Shown: positions 19,107 through 28,488 of the stretch, piece by piece
Numbering within the stretch: position 1 is the stretch's first letter
Layout: each line of letters opens with the position of its first letter
Assembly (NCBI GenBank): GCA_017304135.1
Contig: JAFLBB010000037.1
Location: forward strand, 1 to 41,395
Direction: 5' to 3'
Source: Acidobacteriota bacterium
GTDB taxonomy: Bacteria; Acidobacteriota; Terriglobia; Bryobacterales; Bryobacteraceae
DNA length: 41,395 nt
Position numbers and translations under genes: made by a program
Notes under the pieces: generated by a model
Databases searched by the model: none
Told to the model about the DNA's origin: nothing
Seen by the model: the letters and a program-made list of their open reading frames with translations, nothing else

Positions 19107-22100
19107 ATGCGCAAACTGCATGCCTGGGTGGGGTGTCTACTTCTGGGAGTGGCGGCTGCCCGTTCTCAGACGAGCATACAATGTTCTTTATCCGGCATCG
19201 TCCGCGACGCCTCAAGCTCCCTCGTCCAGGACGCCAAAGTAACCGCGACCAACGGCGAGACCGGAGTTGAGTTCACCGCGCGCACTGGAGACGACGGTGT
19301 CTTCCTCATGCCCCGCATCGTTCCAGGTTCCTACACGGTCGCCGTTGAAAAACCCGGCTTTCGCCGTCTCGTTCGCCAAGGCATCACCATCAGCATCAAC
19401 CAAGCGGTTGCCGTCAATCTGGATCTTGAGGTCGGCGACGTGGCTGACCGGATCACGGTAGTCGCTGACGCCGGCGCCGTGCAGTCGCAGACCAGCGAGA
19501 TCTCGCTGCTGGTGAACCGGCGCGACATCCGAGACTTGCCTCTGAACGGCAAGGACTTTCAGAAACTGATGTTCCTAGCTCCCGGTGTGGGCGGTCAGCG
19601 CGCCACAAACACGAACACGAACAACTCCATCTCCGGCGCCCGCGAAGGCTCCAACAACTACGTGATCGACGGGGTCAGCGCCAACGACGAACGCCAGGTT
19701 GCTGGACTCCCCCTCGGCGCCTCCAGCCGCCAGTTGCCCAACGTGATTGCCACCGAAGCGCTGGAGCAGTTCCGTGTCGTCACCTCGAATGCCGACGCCA
19801 CATTCGGCCGCGGCGCCGGCGGCCAGATCAACGCCATTACCAGGTCCGGAACCAACGACCTGCACGGCTCTGCGTACGAGTTCTTCCGCAATGATGCGCT
19901 GGATGCGCGAGACTTCTTCAACGCTGGGCCGTTCTTCGACGCACAAGGACGCGCCATCACCCCGCCGTTCCGTCAAAACCTGTTCGGCGCGGCCATCGGT
20001 GGTCCCATCAAGCGCAATAAGCACTTCTTCTTCGGCAACTATGAAGGGTTCCGCCAGCGGTTGGAGTTGACTTCGAACGTCGCCCTTCCCAACGCCGACC
20101 TCATCCGCCTCTTTCCCGGCACACTGGGCACACTCGCCCGCGCCTATTATTTCGACACCGGACTGGTTCCTGCGAGCGGCAACCTCTCGGGCGAATTGCG
20201 GCCCTTCGGCGCCGCAGACCGCCAAGCAGCCGTGGCGGCGGGCTTTGCCCCCGCTCTGTTCGACGCCAATGTGGCCAACGGAGAGGCCGGCAATACCCTC
20301 ATCAGCCGCTCCTCCACTCAGGACTTCACCCAGGACGCATTCCTCGTGCGCACGGATCACCTCCTGAGCGAAAGACTCCACCTCTCCGGCCGGGTGGCGT
20401 TCGCGCGCAACCGCTCCGTCGCCAATACGGCTAATCTGCCCGGCACAGGCACATCCACCCCTGCTACCTTCGCCTCGCCGATGGCGCAGTTGGTCTACTC
20501 CGCCAGGTCCAACCACGTGTTCGAAGCGCGGCTGGGCGTCATGCGTGTCGCCTCCAGCGTGGAGTTCCTGGGCGGCTTCCCTGAGCCCCTCGCGCGCGCT
20601 GGCGTCTCCCCTGAATTCGGCATCGCCATGTCCGCCGCCGGGACATCCTTCCAACTGCCGCAGTTGGCGCCGTTTCTCGTCCGGGATAACCAAACCACGC
20701 CCCAGCTTGCTGCCCAGCACACGTGGACACGTGGCCGTCTGACGATGCGCGGAGGTTTTGACTCGCGCCTCATCAATGTCAACTTCCGCAACAACACCTT
20801 CCCGCGCCCAACCTGGCAGTTCGCGGGCCTGGTGGGCCGCAATGGCCTGTTGGGCGAGTCTGCCAGCGCCCGCGACGCGGTTGCCGCCTCGGTAAGCCAG
20901 ACCTTCTTCGGAACCAACAACGGGCTCACCACGCCGCAACGGGGATGGCGTTCGGCGCAGCAGGAGTACTACACCCAAGCCGACTGGCGCGCTACCCGCA
21001 ACCTGACCCTAAACCTCGGCGTGCGCTACAGCTACTTCGGCGTCTACCGCGAGGTGAATAACGCCCTCTCCAACCTCTATGCTGAACAAAACGGACGGCC
21101 CGTGCTGGATGTCAACCCCTTCACCGCCGGCCGGCTTGCCAACCTCGTCGCACCACTCTCGCCGGACGTCCGGCTGTACAAGCCCGACCGCAACAACTGG
21201 CAACCCCGCATCGGTTTCGCCTGGAGTCCCTCCGGACGAACTGTCATTCGCGGCGCCTACGGCCTCTACTTCGACCGCGTCTACCAACTGCCTCTCTCCA
21301 ACCTGGCCAACAACATCCCCTATGCCACCGCGCGCAGCGCCTCCAACGTCACCTTTCGCACAGGTGATCTGCCACTGAATCCGGCGCAGCGGCCCGTCTT
21401 GTTTGGCGTTGACCCCGCTCTGCGCAATCCCTATCTGCATCGCCTCAGCGCCGCGATTGAGCGCGAACTGGCCGCGGGAACCACCATCACCGCCGCCTAC
21501 GTCGGCTCTATCGGCCGCGATTTGATCCGCACCGACGAGCCCAACATGGCCGGCGCGTTCCCCCAAGCCCTCCGCCCCGATCAGCGCTTTACTGACCAGC
21601 GCATCATCGCCAACCTCTCCTCTTCCGACTACGACAGCCTGCAGCTCACCGCACGCCGCCGCTTCACCTCAGGCCTCTCCGCAACCATGACCTATACCTG
21701 GTCCAGCTTCCGCGACGACTCGTCCACCGATTTCTTCCCCGCTCGTCCCACGCTCATCAATCTGGATGCCTCCCCCGCCGCCGGCTTTCAAGGCGGAACC
21801 CGTCTGGCGCCCCGCCCCGTGACCGCCGACTACGGGCGCTCGGAGAACGACGCGCCTCATGTCCTGGTCGCCTCCTGGGTTTATGACCTGCCCTTCGGCA
21901 ATGGCCGGCGCTGGGGCGCCGGATGGAGCCGGTTCGCCGAAGGCCTCCTCGGCGGCTGGGCTCTCTCCGGGCTCTTCCAGGTCCGATCGGGGCCGCCGTT
22001 CGAAGTCACCCTCGGCGCCGATGTCAACGACGACGGCTATTTCGACGACCGGCCCACGCTCACCAGCGGACTCGTCTCGGATCTCTACCAATCCTCCGGG

Positions 22101-22427
22101 TCGAGAACGCAGTTCCTCCTGCCACAAACGCAGGCACGGACGCGCCTGGTCACCCCCTCCGATGTGACCAATCCGTTTGCCACAATCCGCCGCAACTCTC
22201 TCCGCGGCGACCGCGTGGAGACGCTCGATCTCTCGTTGCTCAAGCGCTTCGCGTTGACCGAGCGCGTGGGTTTCGGCATCGAATGCAACCTCTTCAATGC
22301 ACTCAATCACGCCAATCTGGCCGTGCCGAACGGCAACCTGAGCTCGCAGTTCTTTGGCCAGGTCACAGGCACTCTGCGCACAACGACGCCTCGACAGATT
22401 CAATTGGGAGCAAGACTCTCGTTCTGA
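19107..22427 (+). CDS. Oar-like TonB-dependent outer-membrane receptor with N-terminal CarboxypepD_reg-like domain
   Basis: An 1106-residue outer-membrane receptor. The signal peptide (MRKLHAWVGCLLLGVAAARS) is followed by a carboxypeptidase-regulatory-like beta domain (about 24-105). The plug-like region carries DLPLNGKDFQKL and the Asn-rich stretch TNTNTNNSISGAREGSNNY. The conserved FGRGAGGQINAITRSG block and the barrel follow, ending TTTPRQIQLGARLSF. It resembles the receptor at 31659 more than the one at 308: GKDFQKLMFLAPGVG here aligns with SRDFQKLLFLAPGIG there. It stands alone, 146 bases after the ADOP gene, with its own upstream region. Ligand unknown. Confidence 0.9.
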   Translation: MRKLHAWVGCLLLGVAAARSQTSIQCSLSGIVRDASSSLVQDAKVTATNGETGVEFTARTGDDGVFLMPRIVPGSYTVAVEKPGFRRLVRQGITISINQAVAVNLDLEVGDVADRITVVADAGAVQSQTSEISLLVNRRDIRDLPLNGKDFQKLMFLAPGVGGQRATNTNTNNSISGAREGSNNYVIDGVSANDERQVAGLPLGASSRQLPNVIATEALEQFRVVTSNADATFGRGAGGQINAITRSGTNDLHGSAYEFFRNDALDARDFFNAGPFFDAQGRAITPPFRQNLFGAAIGGPIKRNKHFFFGNYEGFRQRLELTSNVALPNADLIRLFPGTLGTLARAYYFDTGLVPASGNLSGELRPFGAADRQAAVAAGFAPALFDANVANGEAGNTLISRSSTQDFTQDAFLVRTDHLLSERLHLSGRVAFARNRSVANTANLPGTGTSTPATFASPMAQLVYSARSNHVFEARLGVMRVASSVEFLGGFPEPLARAGVSPEFGIAMSAAGTSFQLPQLAPFLVRDNQTTPQLAAQHTWTRGRLTMRGGFDSRLINVNFRNNTFPRPTWQFAGLVGRNGLLGESASARDAVAASVSQTFFGTNNGLTTPQRGWRSAQQEYYTQADWRATRNLTLNLGVRYSYFGVYREVNNALSNLYAEQNGRPVLDVNPFTAGRLANLVAPLSPDVRLYKPDRNNWQPRIGFAWSPSGRTVIRGAYGLYFDRVYQLPLSNLANNIPYATARSASNVTFRTGDLPLNPAQRPVLFGVDPALRNPYLHRLSAAIERELAAGTTITAAYVGSIGRDLIRTDEPNMAGAFPQALRPDQRFTDQRIIANLSSSDYDSLQLTARRRFTSGLSATMTYTWSSFRDDSSTDFFPARPTLINLDASPAAGFQGGTRLAPRPVTADYGRSENDAPHVLVASWVYDLPFGNGRRWGAGWSRFAEGLLGGWALSGLFQVRSGPPFEVTLGADVNDDGYFDDRPTLTSGLVSDLYQSSGSRTQFLLPQTQARTRLVTPSDVTNPFATIRRNSLRGDRVETLDLSLLKRFALTERVGFGIECNLFNALNHANLAVPNGNLSSQFFGQVTGTLRTTTPRQIQLGARLSF

Positions 22428-22776
22428 TACGCGCCACCGAGGGCAGATTCCCTCGCCTGCCTCCGAGCATCGCGCCCTTCAGCTTCCACGCGGGTCGCAC
22501 GGTCTGGCCTCTCCTGCCCGCCGTCATCCGCGGAGGTACGTCCTCTGTTTCGCCGGCCATCCCGTGAGCGGGTTGGCGGCGTCCCCCAAACGTGAGGTTT
22601 CTCGCCGTGCGCGGACACAGCAGACCCTTCGCCTGGACAAGCCGCTGCCAGCCCTCACCCGCATCCGCTTGCCGTAAGAAGTTGACCGCCCGCTCGCCCC
22701 TCCCCCGCCACTCGCCGGAAAGTAGTCCGGATTGGCTCGATTCGCCTGCTAGCATCGCCTTTCCTGGCGAAGCCCC
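22428..22776. other. Intergenic stretch of about 350 bases
   Basis: Apart from the hairpin at 22438-22455, I find no coding remnant, RNA gene or recognisable Fur-type operator here. It must carry the promoter for the PepSY-TM/receptor pair that follows. Short open frames on both strands have no family features. Confidence 0.4.
22438..22455 (+). terminator. Perfect 6-bp hairpin just after the receptor stop
   Basis: CGAGGG at 22438-22443 pairs perfectly with CCCTCG at 22450-22455 across a six-base loop, starting 11 bases after the receptor stop. No T-run follows, so it is at best a weak or factor-dependent terminator. Confidence 0.3.
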
Positions 22777-23970
22777 ATGAATCCCCCCAACGCCTCATTC
22801 CTTCACACGCCCAGGTCCGTCGCCTGGCGCCGCTGGACCTTCCAGATCCACCTCTGGCTGGCCTTAACACTCGGACCAGTCCTCGCCGTGGTCTGCCTCA
22901 CCGGCTCCATCGTCGTCTTCCGCTACGAGTTGAACCGCCTCACGGTCCCTGGAACCGCCTATGTCACGCCGCAGCGCGCACGGCTTACCCTCGACGAACT
23001 CACGGCCCGCATCCGCGCCAATCGCCCGGCTGACCAGCTCTCCTCGGTGAGCTGGGACGGCGGTCCCTCCACCGGCATGAACTTCTGGACAAACTCCCCG
23101 CAAGGCCACCGCATTCATACCTTCATTGATCCGTACACGGGCGCCATCACCGGCCAGGAGGACTACCACGGCAAGTGGATGCAGTGGTTCTTCGATCTCC
23201 ACGCCAAACTCCTGCTCGGTGATACCGGCATGTTCCTCAACGGCTTCGTCGGCCTCGCCATCTTGATCCTTAGCCTCTCCGGCTTGATCGTCTGGTGGCC
23301 CGGCCTGCCCCGCTGGCAATCCGGCTTCTCCTATCTGCGCGGTGCGCGATGGCAGCGCCAAAACTACGACTGGCACAAGCTGATTGGCTTCTATTCCAGC
23401 GCCGCGGTCTTCCTCATCGCCCTCACCGGTATGTACTTCTCCTTCCCTAGCCTGTACAAATCCGCGATTCAAACCGTCACCCGCAGCCAGATCCCCGCCA
23501 CCCCCCGCGCCTCCTCCGCGTGGAGCGCCGGTGGCCCGCCGCTGGAAGATCTCGCACGCATCGCCGTCAAGGCCCAGCCCGGCTCGCGCTTCGTCTCACT
23601 AGCATTCCCCAAAAAACCCGGAGATCCGGTCTCCATTCGGACCAAGGAAGAGCGCGACTGGCACCGCATCGGGCTCAATTGGGTCTACCTGGAACCCGCC
23701 ACCGGAGCCGTGATCCGCAGTTCCCGGTTCTCTGAGGCGAGCCTCGCCTCGCAAGTCGTGCTCTTGATGTACCCGCTCCACTTCGGCCGCTTCGGCGGGC
23801 GCTGGAACACCAACGCCTACTACGGCGTGATGGTGCTCTACCTCATCCTCGGCCTGGCTCCCGTCGCGCTCACGGCCACCGGCTTTCTCATGTACTGGAA
23901 CCACTCGCTTTCCAAGAAATTCGCGCGTGTGCGCGGATCTAGGCCGGCCCGAATTCCCCTCGAGGTCTAA
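22777..23970 (+). CDS. PepSY-associated transmembrane protein, probable ferric-siderophore reductase
   Basis: A 397-residue inner-membrane protein of the PepSY_TM family. Four hydrophobic segments are visible: residues about 27-50 (LALTLGPVLAVVCLTGSIVVF), 149-172, 203-225 and 347-372. Two periplasmic PepSY-like loops lie between them, one containing FIDPYTGAITGQEDYHGKW. Histidines near membrane boundaries (QIHLWL, DLHAKLL, DWHKLIG) are the positions expected to bind heme. The family includes FoxB-type reductases that reduce ferric siderophores in the periplasm. It overlaps the following siderophore-type receptor gene by one base (TAATG), so the two are translationally coupled and likely act on the same chelate. 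Metal reduction is inferred from family and context. Confidence 0.88.
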   Translation: MNPPNASFLHTPRSVAWRRWTFQIHLWLALTLGPVLAVVCLTGSIVVFRYELNRLTVPGTAYVTPQRARLTLDELTARIRANRPADQLSSVSWDGGPSTGMNFWTNSPQGHRIHTFIDPYTGAITGQEDYHGKWMQWFFDLHAKLLLGDTGMFLNGFVGLAILILSLSGLIVWWPGLPRWQSGFSYLRGARWQRQNYDWHKLIGFYSSAAVFLIALTGMYFSFPSLYKSAIQTVTRSQIPATPRASSAWSAGGPPLEDLARIAVKAQPGSRFVSLAFPKKPGDPVSIRTKEERDWHRIGLNWVYLEPATGAVIRSSRFSEASLASQVVLLMYPLHFGRFGGRWNTNAYYGVMVLYLILGLAPVALTATGFLMYWNHSLSKKFARVRGSRPARIPLEV

Positions 23971-26273
23971 TGTCTCTACTCAGAATGTTTCTCCTGGCGG
24001 CACTCGCCCTATTGCCGCTCCACTCTCAACAATTGGTCACCATTGAAGGAACCGTTCGCGACCCGCAGGGGCTCACGGTTGCCGGCGCCGTCATCGATGT
24101 CTACGGCCCGGCACGCCGCACCGCACGGTCCGGGCCATCCGGCGGCTACCGCGTCGAGGCGCTGCCCGCTGGGCACTATCGCGTCACCGCCGTCTCCGAT
24201 GGCCTGGCTCTGCGTGAACTGGAGCGTGAGTTCACCGCCGCCTCCTCGCTCGACTTCCATCTGGACCTGGCTCCCGCCGCCAGTATCATCGAAACCGCCA
24301 GCAAAACCCGCGAGGACTCCCTGCGCGTTCCGTTCCTCGTCACCTCCGTCAGCCGCTCGGAACTCCGCGATACCGCCACCGCCTCCTTCGACGAAGCTCT
24401 CCGCGCCATCGCCGGCCTCCAGCATGCCACCCAAGGCAACTTCTTCACACGCGTCACCACGCGCGGCCTGCGTGACACCGCCGATGTCCTGACGCTAGTC
24501 GATGGCGTACCGCTTCGGCAACTCAACGGCAGCGCCGATCTGGCCATGATCCCGGTCACCGCCCTCCAGGGCGTCGAGTTCGTGAAGGGCTCCGCCTCTT
24601 CCATGTACGGCCGAAGCGCCATCGGCGGAGCCATGCAGTTCTATACCGTTCCCGCCGCTGGTCCCAAGCTCGCGGGCGACCTAGCCTTCACCCGCGCCAG
24701 CTTCGGCACGAACGAGGGCCAGGGTGGCATTCACATCCCCACCCGCCGCGGCCGCCTCGCCGCCGCCGGCGTCATCTCACGCTCGGAGGGCTTTCAGCAG
24801 GGAACCGGGCGCGATCAGAACTTCCTCACCGTCAGCGCCGACCATGCCTTCTCGCCTTACCTCAATCTGCGCCTCTCCTACCTCGGCAGCGGCGTCCGCG
24901 CCGGACGTGGCTCCATCGTGCCCCTGGCCAACGGCCGCCCGATCTTCGGCATCACCCGCCGCGACAACTTCGGAATCCCCGGCGTCTACATCGACGGCGA
25001 GCTCCACTCGGCGAGCGCCAAAGTGGATTCCCAACTCTCCAGCCGTGTCCTGCTATCCAATTCGTTCAACTTCAACCGCTACAACCGCCTCTTCCAGGGC
25101 GGCATCACCATCGTCCCTCCGCCCGCCGCCGTCACCAAGGGCTATTCCGAGAACTTCACCCGGCAGGACTCCTACCTCAACGAAACGCTGCTGCAGTGGG
25201 ACGCCGGCTCGGCCTCACGCCGCAATACCTTCACCGCCGGCCTCACCTTCGATTGGGGCAACTTTGACCAGGCCTCGCCCGTGTTCGCCGCCGCGCCCAC
25301 CTACCGTGGCCCAGACTACAACCGCCCGGTCACCAACACCGGTAATGATCCGCGCGGCACCCGCGGGCCCTCCGTCACCAGCTACTTCCGGCAGAATGTG
25401 GTGAGCTTCTTCGCGCAACACCACTTCGTCTGGAGGCGGCTCGGCGTCCTGGCCGGTCTGCGCACCGACTCCTTCGATCAGCAACTCACCCGCAGCGACA
25501 CCCCCGTCAGGGCTCCCTTCAGCGCCTCCCGCTTCAGTCCCCGCATCGGTGGCGACTTCGCTCTGCTGCGCCGCGAGTCCGTCAGCCTGGTTGGCTTCGG
25601 TAACTTCGCCGAAGGCTTTCGTCCTCAACTCCCCGGCCTGAACACGCTGAACAACGTCGTCGTGCCGCAGCTTCTGCGCCCCGAAGTCACGCGTAATATT
25701 GAGGGCGGGCTACGCGTGCGTCACCGCGCCGTTAGCGCCCAGGCCTCTTTCTTCAACATGAGGAAGATCGACGGCCAGCGCTCGTTTCGCTCCGGCCCCG
25801 AGGACTTCATCTTCGTCAATGCCACCAGCCGTGTGCGCGGCTTTGAATCCGAGCTGCGAGCGCTGCTGCCTGCCGGCGTCTCTGCCTATGGCAACTACGC
25901 CTTCCACAACGCCAAGCACATCGAGTTCCGGCCCACGGCCGCCACTAACTTCAGCGGCAACCGCCTGCGCATGAGTCCGCAGCACATCGCCGGCTCGGGC
26001 TTGGCCTGGGCGTGGCGGCGCGTCGTGTGGAACGGCGGCGTCGCCTATGTCGGCGCGCGCCCCCTGCGCGACAACGTGGTTGTCTCGCAGGTGCTTCCGT
26101 CCTACACGCTGCTCAATACCTCGCTCAGCATCCGCCTCGGCCCTGTCCAGACGGTCTTCTCGGCCACCAATCTGACCGACCGCTACTACATCGCCGACGA
26201 CTTCTCCGCGCAGGACGCCGGCAACCCTGGCCTCCCCCGTCGCTTCTCCGTGCAGCTTCGCTACCGCTTCTGA
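23970..26273 (+). CDS. TonB-dependent siderophore-type receptor with CarboxypepD_reg-like N-terminus
   Basis: A 767-residue outer-membrane receptor of classical siderophore-receptor size. It has a signal peptide (MSLLRMFLLAALALLPLHSQ), then a short carboxypeptidase-regulatory-like domain (about 22-105). A true TonB plug follows: FLVTSVSRSELRD, then LVDGVPL and VEFVKGSASSMYGRSAIGGAMQF, the standard plug end. The 22-strand barrel ends LPRRFSVQLRYRF with a terminal Phe. It is coupled to the PepSY-TM gene by a TAATG overlap, which strongly suggests ferric-siderophore uptake. It is clearly distinct from the Oar-like receptors in this window. It ends 37 bases from the convergent DUF3299 lipoprotein gene. 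Confidence 0.93.
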   Translation: MSLLRMFLLAALALLPLHSQQLVTIEGTVRDPQGLTVAGAVIDVYGPARRTARSGPSGGYRVEALPAGHYRVTAVSDGLALRELEREFTAASSLDFHLDLAPAASIIETASKTREDSLRVPFLVTSVSRSELRDTATASFDEALRAIAGLQHATQGNFFTRVTTRGLRDTADVLTLVDGVPLRQLNGSADLAMIPVTALQGVEFVKGSASSMYGRSAIGGAMQFYTVPAAGPKLAGDLAFTRASFGTNEGQGGIHIPTRRGRLAAAGVISRSEGFQQGTGRDQNFLTVSADHAFSPYLNLRLSYLGSGVRAGRGSIVPLANGRPIFGITRRDNFGIPGVYIDGELHSASAKVDSQLSSRVLLSNSFNFNRYNRLFQGGITIVPPPAAVTKGYSENFTRQDSYLNETLLQWDAGSASRRNTFTAGLTFDWGNFDQASPVFAAAPTYRGPDYNRPVTNTGNDPRGTRGPSVTSYFRQNVVSFFAQHHFVWRRLGVLAGLRTDSFDQQLTRSDTPVRAPFSASRFSPRIGGDFALLRRESVSLVGFGNFAEGFRPQLPGLNTLNNVVVPQLLRPEVTRNIEGGLRVRHRAVSAQASFFNMRKIDGQRSFRSGPEDFIFVNATSRVRGFESELRALLPAGVSAYGNYAFHNAKHIEFRPTAATNFSGNRLRMSPQHIAGSGLAWAWRRVVWNGGVAYVGARPLRDNVVVSQVLPSYTLLNTSLSIRLGPVQTVFSATNLTDRYYIADDFSAQDAGNPGLPRRFSVQLRYRF

Positions 26274-26310
26274 ACCCGTGCCCTGGCGCGCTCGCGACGT
26301 CATCGCTGCC

Positions 26311-26826
26311 CTACCACCGCTTGATTTCACTCGCCGCAATCCGGTAGGACGCCTTGCCAAACGGGCTGTCCGCCTCATCGATGTGGAAACCGCCTGTCAC
26401 CTCAACCGCTGTCGTCCAATCCACCGCTGCCACTCCTGCCTCCATCTGCACGAGCACGATCTGGTTGGCCGGCGGTGCCGGCTTATGAACACACAACCCA
26501 GCCGCCGGAACCAGCAGGAACTCCGTCACGCTCTCCAGATCGTCGCTGAACGGCACCATGTAGCCGGCCAGCCTCACGCGCGTTCCGCCCAGCCGCTCTA
26601 GCTGCGGCGTGGCTTTGCCTGTCCGCGCATCGAGACCTCGCAGTACCCCCCAACTGATCATTGAGCTCGCGGGTTGCTCCACCGCATCGCCCTGCACCCC
26701 GGCGGCAGATGGCGCCGGCGCCACACGCGCGGCTTCCCCCTCCGGTTGCTGCTCGACTGCACGGAACTCCGGCCCTCCGCACCCCGACAGACAGACCGCC
26801 AGCGCGCTAGTAACCAGTAACCTCAT
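26311..26826 (-). CDS. DUF3299 lipoprotein (divergent paralogue)
   Basis: A 171-residue lipoprotein. The start at 26826 gives a signal peptide with the lipobox LSGC (Cys16); the frame extends 21 codons further but that adds no signal-like sequence. A GAGGG lies 3 bases before this ATG. After an Ala/Pro/Glu-rich linker comes a DUF3299 domain: WGVLRGLDARTG, AGYMVPF and FLLVPAAGLCVHKPAPPANQ. The other three copies here have HTPPPPPNQ at this last place, so His-Thr and the five-Pro run are altered to HKPAPPANQ. The gene overlaps the previous DUF3299 gene by 20 bases and is last in the minus-strand operon. DUF3299 has no proven function; periplasmic metal or ligand handling is inferred from the ZrgA context. 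Confidence 0.85.
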   Translation of the reverse strand: MRLLVTSALAVCLSGCGGPEFRAVEQQPEGEAARVAPAPSAAGVQGDAVEQPASSMISWGVLRGLDARTGKATPQLERLGGTRVRLAGYMVPFSDDLESVTEFLLVPAAGLCVHKPAPPANQIVLVQMEAGVAAVDWTTAVEVTGGFHIDEADSPFGKASYRIAASEIKRW

Positions 26827-27223
26827 CGACCCTCGTGCCCACCATGCGATACAGAGGACGCCCCAAAGCCCCCTTGCCCTCCTCAACAAACATCCGCCCG
26901 CTCACACTCACCGGCTTGTCCCACACCACCCGCGCCCTGCGTCCTGCTTCCATGCGCACCAGCACCATCTGGTTGGGCGGTGGCGGCGGCGTGTGGATGC
27001 ACTGGCCATAGTGTGGCACCAGCAGAAACTCCACCGTCGTGCTCTGATCGTCGTCGAACGGCACCATGTAGCCCACCATCGCCACCTCCGCCCTGTCCAG
27101 CGATCGCGCATCGGCATTGATCCGCCCCGTTTTGTAGTTATAGCCGCGCAGTTGCACCCAGTCGGCGCGCTTCTGGCCGCTCGCGCACAGCGCCATCGCC
27201 AACGCCAGCGCCGCCGCTTTCAT
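26807..27223 (-). CDS. DUF3299 secreted protein
   Basis: A 138-residue exported protein with a short signal peptide (MKAAALALAMALCASGQ) and one DUF3299 domain. Key segments are WVQLRGYNYKTG, VGYMVPFDDD and EFLLVPHYGQCIHTPPPPPNQ, followed by a beta-rich tail. The Cys-x-His pair and the five-proline run are the family's most constant features here. Its ATG overlaps the stop of the FtsX-like permease gene (ATGA, 27220-27223), so it belongs to that operon. Its 3' end overlaps the next DUF3299 gene. Periplasmic location is predicted; the molecular role is unknown. Confidence 0.85.
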   Translation of the reverse strand: MKAAALALAMALCASGQKRADWVQLRGYNYKTGRINADARSLDRAEVAMVGYMVPFDDDQSTTVEFLLVPHYGQCIHTPPPPPNQMVLVRMEAGRRARVVWDKPVSVSGRMFVEEGKGALGRPLYRMVGTRVDEVTGY

Positions 27224-28485
27224 AGCCGCACCCCAAGCCCGTCGGCCAGCGCATTGCGGTACGCCTTCACCGCCGGCACGAATCCGATCAAGACTCCCGC
27301 TACTACCACCGCCGACAGGTACGCCCAGCCCGCAGCCGTCGGCCGCACAAGGGGAATGAACAGTCCGAAATGCCGCTCCACCAATGGCTGCGCCGTCAAC
27401 GCCAACGCATACGCCAGACCCACCCCCAGAACCGTTCCGGCCAGCGCCAGCAGCCCCGACTCAGTCACCAACAAAAAGATGATCGTGCGTGGACCCGCCC
27501 CCACCGCCCGTAAAATCGCCATCTCGCGCCTCCGCTCGTTCAGCGATGTGTACAGCGATACCAGCATCCCCAGCAACCCCACCACCAGCACGAACGCCGT
27601 CACCACCGACAGCGCATCCTCGGCGTAGCCGATCGTCCGCCACAGCTCGTTCAACGCCACCCCCGGAATGATCGCCATCAGCGGCTCATCCTCAAAGGTG
27701 TTGATCTCCCGCTGCAGCCGCAGCGTGTCGATGCGCGACCGGGCCCGCAACAGAAACGCCGTGATCTGTTTTATCTGAAGATGCTCCTTGCGAATCGAGG
27801 CCGCCGGCGTCTCCTCACCCGGCATCGGCGGCGCGCCATCCGCCCAGTCCATGTGCATCGCCTCCATGCCCTCCAACGGGATGTACAGCGACCGGTCCAC
27901 CGGCGTTGCCGTGCGCGCCAGAATGCCCTGAATCCGGAACGGTCTGTCATCGTGATCGAGGATCCCCCGGCCCGAGGCGACCCCATGCGTCAGCGTCACC
28001 GCGTCGCCGATCTTGTAGCCCAAGGCGCTCGCCACGTCGGAACCGATGGCCACCTCGAAGATTTCCCGAGGCGCCCGGCCGGCGGCGAACTCGATCTTCC
28101 GGTGGCGCCGGAAACGGTAACGCGTGTAGAACTCCTCAGTCGTGCCCACCACGCGAAACCCACGGTGCGAGTCGCCCAGCGAATAGGGAATCGTCCACTC
28201 CACGGCCGGGTGCCGGGCCAGTATCTGGTACGACTCGTAGCTGATGTTGTTCGTCGCCGAGCCCATACGGAACACCGCGTACAGCAGCAGTTGCAGGCTC
28301 CCGCCTCGCGCCCCCACAATCAGGTCCGTCTGGCTGATCGTGTTTGAGAAGCTCTCGCGAGCCCCCCGCCTCACCTGCTCCACCCCCACCAGCAGGGCCA
28401 CGCTCAAGGCGATGGAGACCACCGTCAGCGCCGTGGTCAACAAGCGGTTGCGTAGCGAATGATAAGCCAGTGAGAGAAGCACCAT
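27220..28485 (-). CDS. FtsX/MacB-like ABC permease of the ZrgA cluster
   Basis: A 421-residue permease with the FtsX/LolE-like plan. It has an N-terminal helix (LTTALTVVSIALSVALLVGV, about 16-35), a large periplasmic domain (about 36-280), then three helices near residues 290-312, 335-358 and 385-405. The cytoplasmic segment NERRREMAILRAVGAGPRTI is the FtsX signature between helices. It begins 3 bases after the ATPase gene and ends in an ATGA overlap with a DUF3299 gene. In known Zrg-type zinc-uptake loci a DUF2796 protein is encoded with such an ATPase/permease pair. The transport direction is uncertain, since FtsX-type modules usually extrude or signal rather than import. Confidence 0.9.
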   Translation of the reverse strand: MVLLSLAYHSLRNRLLTTALTVVSIALSVALLVGVEQVRRGARESFSNTISQTDLIVGARGGSLQLLLYAVFRMGSATNNISYESYQILARHPAVEWTIPYSLGDSHRGFRVVGTTEEFYTRYRFRRHRKIEFAAGRAPREIFEVAIGSDVASALGYKIGDAVTLTHGVASGRGILDHDDRPFRIQGILARTATPVDRSLYIPLEGMEAMHMDWADGAPPMPGEETPAASIRKEHLQIKQITAFLLRARSRIDTLRLQREINTFEDEPLMAIIPGVALNELWRTIGYAEDALSVVTAFVLVVGLLGMLVSLYTSLNERRREMAILRAVGAGPRTIIFLLVTESGLLALAGTVLGVGLAYALALTAQPLVERHFGLFIPLVRPTAAGWAYLSAVVVAGVLIGFVPAVKAYRNALADGLGVRL

Positions 28486-28488
28486 GCC

